Below, piece by piece: positions 32,133 to 40,680 of a stretch of DNA of 50,017 nucleotides (position 1 is its first letter; every line of letters begins with the position of its first letter). This DNA comes from Bacteroidales bacterium. Its GTDB lineage: Bacteria; Bacteroidota; Bacteroidia; Bacteroidales; Marinilabiliaceae. The stretch spans positions 1 through 50,017 of the forward strand of contig JAFPZF010000062.1 of NCBI GenBank assembly GCA_017417385.1, given 5' to 3'. The notes beneath the pieces are model-generated. The model had not been told where the DNA came from. It did no database searches and saw nothing but the letters and a program-made list of their open reading frames with translations. The position numbers and the translations under genes are program-made.

Positions 32133-33614
32133 CTAAAGCTGATGGACAGGACGAAGGAGATCCATGACAGTCTTCACGGGGTTGAAAGTGATGACAGGGA
32201 CCTCGACAAAGAACGTCAGCCAATGAGCCATAGCGCCATTCCAGAGCCCCGGGAGCTCCATGCCAGTGACGTCGACACCATTAACACTCTTGTGAGTCTG
32301 GAAGGCTGCGTCGTGGTCGATGAACTTAGAGAGGTCGTAGGACTTGCCATGACGATCCTTGAGACAGCAGAACAAGTCAACAGGGTTGAAATGCGAGCTA
32401 CCAGCGACGATAGAAGCGACCTTAGGGTCTTCGAGGTTCATCTGAGCACTCTCGACAATCTGGAGGGAGAGGACGCCGTCCTTACCCTCGACCCAGAAAG
32501 GACCGCCACCAGGCTCACCCTCGTTCTTGACCATGCCGCAGACCCTCAGAGGCCTATCGAGGACGCTAAGGAGATAAAACTTCTGCTTCTCGAAGTCGGC
32601 GAGACGTATCTCAGCAGGAGCAGAGATCTTAAGTTCGCTATCGAGGAAAGAGAAACCGTCAGCGACAGCGGAAGCCTCGTCCTTATCGAGACGGAGCAGG
32701 ATAGAGTCGATCATACGCTTGCGGAGGAGACCGTAGGAAGCGATAACCTTCTTCCACAGAGAAGTCTGTGGCATCAACCTGCCATGAGCGACATTATCAA
32801 TATTCTTGACGAAGACAGCATCGGCATCAATACGACCGAGGTTGCCGATGAGGGCTCCGTGTCCACCAGGACGGAAGACGAGATGTCCCTCGGCGTCGCG
32901 AGCTGGCTGACCGTCGGCAGTGAGCGCCGGGACGTCAGTCGAAGGAGGCTGAATGCTGAAGGAGACAGACACCTTGCCCCCCATAGCCTTGAGGACAGGG
33001 TCGAGGACACGCCTGAAGTTATCCTCCATCCCGACAGGGACAGTGTAGTGGACAAGACTATGTCCGCCCGAGAGGCAGTAGTCGACAGCCTCGTAGATAT
33101 GCTCCTCGGCGGCGGTACGTACCTGACCATCGGGATAACGGTGGAAGTCCACGAGACCCTTAGGGAGTCCGCCGTAGTTAAGACCAGCGTCGCCAAGGAT
33201 TTTAGCGACGATGTCAGCCTTATTTTTAGGTTTCAGAGCGGAGAGCTTCTTAGCGAATGCGAACTTGTCCTGGAGGTTGAAGAAAGACTTCCAGGGCTCC
33301 TCGTCGTTCATCTTAGCCTGATCGTCAGCCGAGGCGGCGAGATACTGGTGGAGAGGCTTGAACATACGGCTTGCAGCGCCGCTAGCGGGGACGAACTTCG
33401 CGACAGAGAGGCCGGCAGCGAGGTCAGCGTCGTAGGCTGCTGCGAGGCTACGAGCCTCCTCGTCGCTTACACGAGCTATACCGTCACCGACAGTTGCTGC
33501 ACGTCTCACAGCTGCGGGGCTAAATCCCTTAGCAATTCTACTAAGCTGCTGCTCAGTTTCCTCGACCGACTTGCCCCTCTTCTGCAAATCGGCGGCATCA
33601 CTTGCTTTAAGCAT
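32133..33614 (-). CDS. DUF4301 family protein
   Basis: This 493-residue cytoplasmic protein belongs to DUF4301, a large family in Bacteroidales. VAKFVPASGAASRMFK at about residues 75-90 resembles the glycine-rich NTP loop of sugar nucleotidyltransferases. HLVFRPGGHGALIGNL and DADAVFVKNIDNVAHG near 245-280 look like the corresponding sugar- and metal-binding regions. A nucleotidyl-transfer reaction is therefore plausible but unproven. It stands alone on the minus strand between the receptor operon and ppk1 and ends 38 bases before a hairpin. A fully open frame antisense to it is a codon-bias artefact. Confidence 0.82.
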   Translation of the reverse strand: MLKASDAADLQKRGKSVEETEQQLSRIAKGFSPAAVRRAATVGDGIARVSDEEARSLAAAYDADLAAGLSVAKFVPASGAASRMFKPLHQYLAASADDQAKMNDEEPWKSFFNLQDKFAFAKKLSALKPKNKADIVAKILGDAGLNYGGLPKGLVDFHRYPDGQVRTAAEEHIYEAVDYCLSGGHSLVHYTVPVGMEDNFRRVLDPVLKAMGGKVSVSFSIQPPSTDVPALTADGQPARDAEGHLVFRPGGHGALIGNLGRIDADAVFVKNIDNVAHGRLMPQTSLWKKVIASYGLLRKRMIDSILLRLDKDEASAVADGFSFLDSELKISAPAEIRLADFEKQKFYLLSVLDRPLRVCGMVKNEGEPGGGPFWVEGKDGVLSLQIVESAQMNLEDPKVASIVAGSSHFNPVDLFCCLKDRHGKSYDLSKFIDHDAAFQTHKSVNGVDVTGMELPGLWNGAMAHWLTFFVEVPVITFNPVKTVMDLLRPVHQL

Positions 33615-33812
33615 ATAGTATCAGTTTATTCGATAGTTACACAATTGGTTAATGAAAAGAAGAAGCCGAAAAGATGAACACCATGGAGGTGGGGAGAGAG
33701 CGTTCATACACATCGGCACGATAAATTTACATTAAATATTTGCTTTTTGGAAGTATTTTGAATAAATTTATCATTTAGTAAGCAAAAAGCGTAGGAAACT
33801 AAATCCCGAGAA

Positions 33813-35873
33813 GTGGCAAAAGGATATAAATACTTCAACAGAGACATCAGTTGGTTGTCATACGACAGGCTCGTCATGGAGTCAGCACTCTCGGAAGACA
33901 TAAGCATGCGAGAGAAGCTAGGCTTCATGTCGTATCACTCGTCGAACCTTGACGAGTTCTTCTGTGTAAGAGTTGCGGCATACAGGCGAGCAGCGGAGGG
34001 GAAGATCAGCATAGACGAGGTGAGCCATCCGAGGGCGATGCTCGAGCGGATAAACATGATAGTATCGAGCCAGATGCTCGATGCGTCGGAGATAGTCAAG
34101 ACGGCGATATGCGAGGAGCTGAAGAAGCGAGGCGTAGTCCTACACTGCAGCACAGAGGGGTTGACGGAGGAGCAGACAAGATTTGCAAAAGAGTATTTCG
34201 ACAAGGAGACAATCCCATACATACAGTCGGTACTCCTAAACAAAGGGATGCTCGTATTCCTCACGAACAACCGGCCATACTTTGCAGTCAAACTAAGGAA
34301 AAAGACAAGAAATGGACTATCTAAGAGTTACGACTATGCCGTCGTCAAGCTACCACTGGGGAGTCTGCCGCGCTTCATAGAGATACCGATAGGGAGGGAC
34401 AGGTATCGGCACGTCATGTTCATAGACGACATAGTCAGGATAGGCATGCCGGAGTTGTTTCCCGGGTATCAGGTAGAGGGGATGTGGTGCATAAAGATGT
34501 CGAGAGATGCAGACCTCGGGATAAGCGAAGATTTTGATGGAGACATAGCAGGGGAGATCAGGGACAACCTCGTGAACAGGAAGACAGGAGCGCCGGCGGG
34601 ATTCTACCATGACATCTCGACGCCGAAAGACATGCTACAGTGCCTAAAGAAGAACTTCGGATTTGCAGAGAACGAGATGGTCGCATGCGGGAGGTATCTG
34701 AACCTCAGTCAGCTCGTAGATTTCCCAGAGGGGCTGATAAGGGAGAAGAAGTACCAAGAGAGACCGAAAGTCGTCCCCAAGCGACTGAAAGTATCGCCGT
34801 CGCTGCTCAGCGTCGTAGAGGAAGGGGACCTGATGCTCCACTTCCCCTACGAGTCGTTCGACTACGTGATCCGACTGTTCAACGAGGCGGCCCGAGACCC
34901 GAAGGTGACGGAGATAAAAGTCACGCAATACAGAGTCGCGACAAACTCGGCCGTCGTAGACTCGTTGATAATGGCAGCGGCGAACAACAAGAAGGTGACA
35001 GTCTTCGTAGAGTTGAAGGCACGATTTGACGAGAGGAACAACCTATTGCTCTCGGAGAGGATGAAGGCAGCAGGAATCCGGATAATATACAGCATACCGA
35101 ACCTAAAAGTACATGCGAAGATTGCGCTCATCGTCAGGGAGTCGGGAGACGGGCAGTCGAAGTCGATAGCATATATCAGTACAGGAAACTTCAACGAGCA
35201 GACGGCGGCAGTATATACAGATCATGGGCTATTCACAGAAGACGCGGCGATATGCGAGGACCTGAACACAGTCTTCAGATATCTGGAGAACACCAACTAC
35301 AAGCCGAAGATGCGGAAACTAATAGTCTCTCAGATAAACATGACGCAGAGACTAATAGGCCTGATAGACAAGGAGAAGGAGATAGCAGAGAGAGGTGGCG
35401 AGGGGCGTATAGTACTAAAAGTCAACGGGCTACAAAACAGAGATATCATAGACAAGCTATATGAGGCGAGCATGGCCGGAGTAAAGATAACGCTCATAGT
35501 ACGCGGAATATGCTGCCTAGTCCCTGGTCAGCCATATAGCGAGAACATCGTCCTGAAGAGACTAGTCGACAAGTATCTCGAGCATGGAAGGATATGGGCC
35601 TTTGGTCCGAACGGAGACAGAGGAGTATTCACGTCGTCGTCTGACCTACTGAACAGGAACATATTCAAGCGAGTCGAAGTAACAGTCCCGATAGAGAATT
35701 CGGGGATAAGGGGGAGACTGATGGAGATACTAGACTTGATGGAGCGAGACAACGTCAAGATGCGCCTGATAGACGAGACGATGAACAACAAGGAGCAGAA
35801 ACGAGGGAAAAACGAGAAGGCGATACGCGCACAGGAAGACATCTACGACCTATTGGAACGGGCAGAGCAGTAA
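33813..35873 (+). CDS. ppk1: Polyphosphate kinase 1
   Basis: This 686-residue enzyme reversibly adds the terminal phosphate of ATP to polyphosphate. The start codon is GTG at 33813; the N-terminus AKGYKYFNRDISWLSYDRLV is the standard PPK1 beginning. The phospholipase D-like catalytic domains contain IYSIPNLKVHAKIALI with the autophosphorylated His434, equivalent to His435 of E. coli. The second conserved motif reads YLEHGRIWAFG near 595. FVELKARFDERNN is at 398-410. Length is normal. The partner exopolyphosphatase gene is at 11805 on the other strand. The 198 bases between this gene and DUF4301 are AT-rich and have no promoter I can call confidently. Confidence 0.95.
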   Translation: MAKGYKYFNRDISWLSYDRLVMESALSEDISMREKLGFMSYHSSNLDEFFCVRVAAYRRAAEGKISIDEVSHPRAMLERINMIVSSQMLDASEIVKTAICEELKKRGVVLHCSTEGLTEEQTRFAKEYFDKETIPYIQSVLLNKGMLVFLTNNRPYFAVKLRKKTRNGLSKSYDYAVVKLPLGSLPRFIEIPIGRDRYRHVMFIDDIVRIGMPELFPGYQVEGMWCIKMSRDADLGISEDFDGDIAGEIRDNLVNRKTGAPAGFYHDISTPKDMLQCLKKNFGFAENEMVACGRYLNLSQLVDFPEGLIREKKYQERPKVVPKRLKVSPSLLSVVEEGDLMLHFPYESFDYVIRLFNEAARDPKVTEIKVTQYRVATNSAVVDSLIMAAANNKKVTVFVELKARFDERNNLLLSERMKAAGIRIIYSIPNLKVHAKIALIVRESGDGQSKSIAYISTGNFNEQTAAVYTDHGLFTEDAAICEDLNTVFRYLENTNYKPKMRKLIVSQINMTQRLIGLIDKEKEIAERGGEGRIVLKVNGLQNRDIIDKLYEASMAGVKITLIVRGICCLVPGQPYSENIVLKRLVDKYLEHGRIWAFGPNGDRGVFTSSSDLLNRNIFKRVEVTVPIENSGIRGRLMEILDLMERDNVKMRLIDETMNNKEQKRGKNEKAIRAQEDIYDLLERAEQ

Positions 35874-35923
35874 AAGACTGGCGTCAAGGCACACCGACAA
35901 AGAAGAATCTCAAAGGCATGCAC

Positions 35924-35954
35924 AAAGAAAAGTCCCCATCCACAGGATGGAGAC
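35924..35954 (-). terminator. Terminator of the galactan locus
   Basis: Read on the minus strand, GTCTCCATCC and GGATGGGGAC pair around TGT (35954-35932), and TTTTCTTTG follows. It lies 31 bases beyond the GH53 stop codon. Confidence 0.75.
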
Positions 35955-35984
35955 AATATCGTCATGAAGAACACCGAATGAAGA

Positions 35985-37112
35985 CTATTTGTGGAGGACA
36001 GTCTTGTTGTTCTTGTCGAAAGCGTTGATGAGAGCGGGGCTTGGGCGGCCATTGTCGAGGAAGCCACCCATAGCGTAGCCTTGCCAAGCGTTGTAACATT
36101 CAGGCTCCCAGAAGAAGACGCCCGTAGCCTTGACCTCGTCGCGACAACGGACGACAACGTCGTTGAGGGCGACACGAGCATTCTCGGACGTAATATCACG
36201 GCAGCCAACTTCGCAGACCATGACATCCTTGCCGTAGTTGGTCTTGACAGTCTTGAGAGTCTCGATACAAGCGTCGACATAGTCAGCATACCAGTTCTCG
36301 TCGGAGAAGTCAGGGTATAGGGAGACGCCAAAGACATCGTATTCAGCGCCGCCGCTCTTCAGCTTGTTGAGGGAGTTGATATTCTTAGCCAACTGCTGAC
36401 CATTCTGGAAGTGGACGACAGTCAGACACTCAGGGAAGATCTCCTTGGCAGCCTTAGCGCCAGCGTTGTGAAGCTTCACATAGTCGGGGCCCATCCAGCC
36501 ACTGACAGAAGTAGCAGAGCCGTCGCTATTAGTCTCGCACATACCATTCAGAGTCTCGTTGCCGATCTGGACCCAGGTCACGTCGACGCCATTGACCTTG
36601 AGGGCAGTCAGAACCTTCTTAGTATATTTGTAGAGCTTGTCGGCCATCTCGTCGAGAGTCGTACAGTCGTCCCAGACGCTCGGCTTACGCTGCTTACTCG
36701 GGTCAGCCCAGTCGTCACTATAATGGAAGTCGACCATGACATATTGTCCCAAAGCCTGGGCACGCTGAGCCTTCTTGACAAGGTCGTTAGTATTACAGAA
36801 GCCTTGAGCTGGGTTGACCCAGACGCGAAGGCGCGAAGCGTTCATGCCGACAGTCTTAGTGAGCAGCTGGAAACAGTCAGCCTCCTTGCCGTCAGTGTCA
36901 TAGAACTTCCAGTTGGCGGCCTCCATAGCCGTAACCCAGCTCGGGTCTCCGCCGTAGGCGAAGTCGGGAGCAGGTCTATGGGCAACCGTTATATCGTCGT
37001 TATAAACCCGTTCAATATGTATTTCATTATCATCGTCGCATGCGACAAGAGAAGAGACAGCGACAGATAGCGCAAAAGCGAAAGACCAGCTGAACAAATT
37101 ACGGATACACAT
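35985..37112 (-). CDS. Endo-beta-1,4-galactanase, GH53, lipoprotein
   Basis: This 375-residue glycoside hydrolase of family 53 cleaves the beta-1,4-galactan side chains of pectin and type I arabinogalactan. The signal peptide ends in SSLVAC (Cys25), so the enzyme is lipid-anchored, probably on the cell surface. The (beta/alpha)8 barrel carries MVDFHYSDDWADP at 126-138. The acid/base Glu186 is in WVQIGNETLNG and the nucleophile Glu301 in VMVCEVGCR. It is the last gene of susC-susD-susE-like-GH53 and the only catalytic gene, so it defines the locus substrate. The arrangement resembles the B. thetaiotaomicron galactan locus, which also has a GH2 beta-galactosidase missing here. Confidence 0.93.
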   Translation of the reverse strand: MCIRNLFSWSFAFALSVAVSSLVACDDDNEIHIERVYNDDITVAHRPAPDFAYGGDPSWVTAMEAANWKFYDTDGKEADCFQLLTKTVGMNASRLRVWVNPAQGFCNTNDLVKKAQRAQALGQYVMVDFHYSDDWADPSKQRKPSVWDDCTTLDEMADKLYKYTKKVLTALKVNGVDVTWVQIGNETLNGMCETNSDGSATSVSGWMGPDYVKLHNAGAKAAKEIFPECLTVVHFQNGQQLAKNINSLNKLKSGGAEYDVFGVSLYPDFSDENWYADYVDACIETLKTVKTNYGKDVMVCEVGCRDITSENARVALNDVVVRCRDEVKATGVFFWEPECYNAWQGYAMGGFLDNGRPSPALINAFDKNNKTVLHK

Positions 37113-37127
37113 CCCCTACCCTCCTTA

Positions 37128-39098
37128 TTACTTCTTAGTGACAGAAATAGAATTCTTACTTGTATCAATCGTGATATCGTAGGTACCCTCCTCCTTGACA
37201 ATCATATCACCGGAGGTACAAAGAGTCCCGTCGCGGAGATAAAGTTTGAGGTCCCACGAGTTGTTGAGACAGATATAAGGTCCCCATGGCTCGGCAATGA
37301 GCTTGACGTCCTTGAGAGTCCAGGTGCCATCACCGTTGTTAGTAAACATCGTCTCGGAGAGACTCCAGTTGTTGAAATCGCCAGTCAGGGAAATCGTCTT
37401 AACAGTGTCGTAGGCAGCAGTACCTTTCTCAGCATCGAAAATCATGAAATAGTCCATCTGCTCGCCCTTCTCGCTCGGAATCCAATAGTTATGGTCGCTC
37501 CCACGGACAAAGAGATTCAGATCCCAGGTGTCAGTACCAGAGCCGTAAATCGTCCCATTGTCGTCGGAGAGGACATAATTGAACCAGTTGACACCGCCGA
37601 GCAGACCCGTATAGAGACCCGTCGGCATCCCGTCGGCGACGGCAGAATAGAAAGTAGCGATAGGAGTCGAATACGAAGCGTCGTTCTTGTCGTAGGAGAA
37701 GAGCCGTTCGCCATAGAGAATGACCTTTTCGTACTCGATACGATCAGATTTCACATCGATACGGATATCAAAGATACCGGCCTCGGTCAGAGAGATAGCG
37801 TCGATAACCTCAGCGCCCTTATCGTCGACGAAAGAGACCTGCTGAGGGGAGGAGACCTGCAGCCTGAGAGAATAGCGTCCGTCGGCGAGGCCATCAGAAT
37901 AGCTAGTAGTCATCTCGACGTTCTGAGAGCCAGCCTTAGCGAAGACCTTGTCTGGATAAGTCTTGACACCCGACATGCTAGAGAGCTTGATAACACGCTT
38001 AGTATGAGAGAGGTCGACCTCGAACTTATACTCGCCAGCCGTAGGGATAGAGATGTCGCCAGCATAAGAGCTAACAACAAGACTGTCACCACTCTGGAGG
38101 AAGGCGATAGTCCCAACATTAGCATCGGCGGCGTTGGCACCAGTGCCATTGTCATTCACTTGAGTTATACCAGTCAGATGGACGACAGAGTTGTCCTTAG
38201 TAGTCTCGATGATGCCTGACCATTTACACGTAGAAGGGTCGAAAGCGAGGTTAGCCTGCGCATCGCCGGAGAGTGAGAGGGAAGAGATAGCAGTGTAGCT
38301 GATATAGCCAGAGTTGACGTCGAGATTGATAAGGATACAACCCTTAGGTTCGCCAGTCCAGAAGTTCCAAGCGGCGTTTGACTTCATATCAATCTTAGCG
38401 AAATTACCATCTTGACCGATGTTTCCCCAAATCTGACCAATACCATCGACAGCCCAGAAGTTGAACCAGCCGCCAGTCGTCGGGATGAAACCTTGATAGA
38501 CGCCGTTCTCAGTAGGAGAGAACAGTTTATAAGGTTGACCATCGGCATTCTTCAGAACGACCTTATCACCCTCGATAGTGCAATAGTGCATATCAATATA
38601 GATAGGCGTGACAGTTATCCTAACCGGCTCGGTAAATACAGCCTGAGAGAGAGCGCTAGTATTGAAAGCATGACCGACACGGAAGAACAGTTCGCCAGCG
38701 GCGCCAGTCTTAAGACCGAGACTCTGAGCGAGGATGTTGAGTTCAGTACCAGTATATACAATATCGTTAGCGCCTTTGATACCATTCGTCAGTTCGATAG
38801 TGTTAAGGTTGGAAGAGAAGTCGTAGGCAGTAGATATCTGGAGGACGTAGGCACCCTCGTTCAAAGTCGTAGCCGCCGAGTCGTTAGTCAGATAAAGCTC
38901 ATGACCGTCGCGGAGGTAGCTCATCTGAAGGACCACCTTGTTGAGGTTCTTGGCAGAGATAACAATATTGCTACTCTGGTCGAGGTCGAGACCCGACTCG
39001 GAGAGATTGCTGAGCAGGTACATATCCTTATCGTCGTCGCAGGCGAAAAGCGAGAAGGCGACCGCAGAAGCGAGGAAAATATCGAGAAAACGTTTCAT
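37128..39098 (-). CDS. SusE-like surface glycan-binding lipoprotein
   Basis: This 656-residue protein has a signal peptide ending in FSLFAC (Cys20) followed by acidic DDDKD, the usual surface-export start. The N-terminal SusE-type domain (about 25-130: LDLDQSSNIVISAKNLNKVVLQ) is followed by beta modules. Similar Trp-rich stretches recur (GGWFNFWAVDGIGQIWG near 230, GGVNWFNYVLSDDNGTIYG near 510, SLTGDFNNWSLSETMF near 575), suggesting repeated carbohydrate-binding modules. Aromatic side chains there would stack on galactan. It lies between susD and the GH53 gene with gaps of 15-16 bases, so it is co-transcribed with them. Confidence 0.83.
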   Translation of the reverse strand: MKRFLDIFLASAVAFSLFACDDDKDMYLLSNLSESGLDLDQSSNIVISAKNLNKVVLQMSYLRDGHELYLTNDSAATTLNEGAYVLQISTAYDFSSNLNTIELTNGIKGANDIVYTGTELNILAQSLGLKTGAAGELFFRVGHAFNTSALSQAVFTEPVRITVTPIYIDMHYCTIEGDKVVLKNADGQPYKLFSPTENGVYQGFIPTTGGWFNFWAVDGIGQIWGNIGQDGNFAKIDMKSNAAWNFWTGEPKGCILINLDVNSGYISYTAISSLSLSGDAQANLAFDPSTCKWSGIIETTKDNSVVHLTGITQVNDNGTGANAADANVGTIAFLQSGDSLVVSSYAGDISIPTAGEYKFEVDLSHTKRVIKLSSMSGVKTYPDKVFAKAGSQNVEMTTSYSDGLADGRYSLRLQVSSPQQVSFVDDKGAEVIDAISLTEAGIFDIRIDVKSDRIEYEKVILYGERLFSYDKNDASYSTPIATFYSAVADGMPTGLYTGLLGGVNWFNYVLSDDNGTIYGSGTDTWDLNLFVRGSDHNYWIPSEKGEQMDYFMIFDAEKGTAAYDTVKTISLTGDFNNWSLSETMFTNNGDGTWTLKDVKLIAEPWGPYICLNNSWDLKLYLRDGTLCTSGDMIVKEEGTYDITIDTSKNSISVTKK

Positions 39099-39114
39099 TG
39101 CTATCCGTAAAAGA

Positions 39115-40668
39115 TTAGTATTCCGGGTTGCTAAGATTAGGGTTGGCAGTCAGTTCCGCCTGAGGGATCGGGTAATAGTTGTACTTAGCAGCGACAGCAC
39201 CGGTCTTCAGGTCCCAGAGATAGGAAGACGTCGTAAACTTGTCGAAGCGGACGAGGTCGGTACGTCTTAGACCCTCCCAGAAGAGTTCCCTTGCCCTCTC
39301 GTCGAGAATAAGGTCGAGAGAGAGGTCGGACTCAAACTTTTCAGAGGCGCCTGCACGGCTACGAACCTTGGCGAGTGCAGCAGCGGCATCGGCACGAGTG
39401 GCGCCCTGACCGCCACGGAGGACAGCCTCAGAAAGAATCAGGTAGGCCTCAGCGAGACGGAAGACTGGCCAATCAGTATTCACGCCGCCGTCAGAAGTAT
39501 TCGACGCAGCGACACCGTCGTCAGTCAGATTAGTCCACTTCGTCACCAGATAACCTTGACTCTGATCCGTCGGGTTGATGACAGAAAGACTCTGAGCGTC
39601 GGTATAGAACAGGGCACGCTTGTCCTGAGTCTCGAAGAGCGAAGGCAGCTGCCCCCGGGCTCTCATGCTCCCCCACCCGCTCTGGACACCATAGTCCATC
39701 GGATTGTAGGAAGCAGACTTACTCGAGTTGCTGACGCCGCCGCAGACAAGGTATGTCGAGGCGCCCCAGCTCACGACCTCTTCAGCGTCGACGACAATCG
39801 AGTAGATAATCTCGTCAGTCCGCCTGTCGTTGTCGGCGTTGAAGAGCCTACGATAATCGGCATGGAGCTGATAGCCCTCGTCGATGACCTTCTTAGAATA
39901 AGTGATAGCCTCGGTGTACTTAGGGGAAGAAATATAAGACTCAGCATTCAGGTAGAGCCTAGCGAGGAGCATCCATGCGGCGGCTCTCGGGGCACGACCA
40001 TATACAGCCTCCGTCCGGCTCAGCATATCAGACTGACAGTCGAGCAGTTCGGACTCAATATAATCGAAGAGCCCCTTAGCGTCTGCGACAGACGGCACAT
40101 AGGCGCCGACATTGTCATTCTCGGTCACGAGAGGACCCTTCCGATAGAGGTCGAGGACCCAGTAGTAGGCGAAGGCCCTGAGGAAGCGAGCCTCAGCCCT
40201 ATAAGCCAAGAGCTTCTGCTGAGAAGAAGAGTCGAAGGAAGAGATATTATCGTTCGTCGCATTACGGAGGAACTCGTTGCAGAGAGTCACCACGTAGTAG
40301 CAGCGGTAGTACATATCAGCCACCCAGGGGTCGTTAGCGTCCCAGGAGAAGTAAGTAAGATTGGTGAGCTGGTCGCCCTCGAGCCAAGTAGAGGCGACCT
40401 CGTCGGTCGCAGCCTCCTGAAGGTTGAAGAGGATACGCATAAAGTCGAAGCCCATATTCGAGGAGAGGTCGGCATTGCCCCCACCCTTCTCCTGGCCAGC
40501 GATAGAATAGAGCGCATAGAGCTTCGCGAGGACACTCTCGTACTGCTCGGGCGTCTGATAGAGGTCGGCAGCCGTCGTCTCGACACGTGGGAACTGGTCG
40601 AGGTCGTCAGTACAAGAAGACATCAGAGATGCGGCAGCTAACAGCGGATATATAAGAAGTTTTCTCAT
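39115..40668 (-). CDS. susD: SusD-family glycan-binding lipoprotein
   Basis: This 517-residue lid protein of an outer-membrane SusCD transporter has a lipobox ending in LMSSC (Cys19) followed by TDDLDQFP, typical of SusD. Tetratricopeptide-like helices include RAEARFLRAFAYYWVLDLYRKGPL near 155-178. The C-terminal SusD/RagB motif near 455-500 (LILDERARELFWEGLRRTDLVRF in two parts) is well conserved. It lies 12 bases after susC. With susC it should import galactan oligosaccharides released by the GH53 enzyme. The antisense strand is open for over 360 codons, which I attribute to codon bias. Confidence 0.94.
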   Translation of the reverse strand: MRKLLIYPLLAAASLMSSCTDDLDQFPRVETTAADLYQTPEQYESVLAKLYALYSIAGQEKGGGNADLSSNMGFDFMRILFNLQEAATDEVASTWLEGDQLTNLTYFSWDANDPWVADMYYRCYYVVTLCNEFLRNATNDNISSFDSSSQQKLLAYRAEARFLRAFAYYWVLDLYRKGPLVTENDNVGAYVPSVADAKGLFDYIESELLDCQSDMLSRTEAVYGRAPRAAAWMLLARLYLNAESYISSPKYTEAITYSKKVIDEGYQLHADYRRLFNADNDRRTDEIIYSIVVDAEEVVSWGASTYLVCGGVSNSSKSASYNPMDYGVQSGWGSMRARGQLPSLFETQDKRALFYTDAQSLSVINPTDQSQGYLVTKWTNLTDDGVAASNTSDGGVNTDWPVFRLAEAYLILSEAVLRGGQGATRADAAAALAKVRSRAGASEKFESDLSLDLILDERARELFWEGLRRTDLVRFDKFTTSSYLWDLKTGAVAAKYNYYPIPQAELTANPNLSNPEY

Positions 40669-40680
40669 CGTCTCGTATAG

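Noticed and set aside
32142-33677. Open frame of 511 codons on the plus strand, opposite the DUF4301 gene
   Set aside because: It is fully antisense to a gene with clear family motifs and its product has no recognisable domain. Similar long antisense frames lie opposite susD (39556-40641) and susC (41128-41985); all follow from codon bias that avoids antisense stops.
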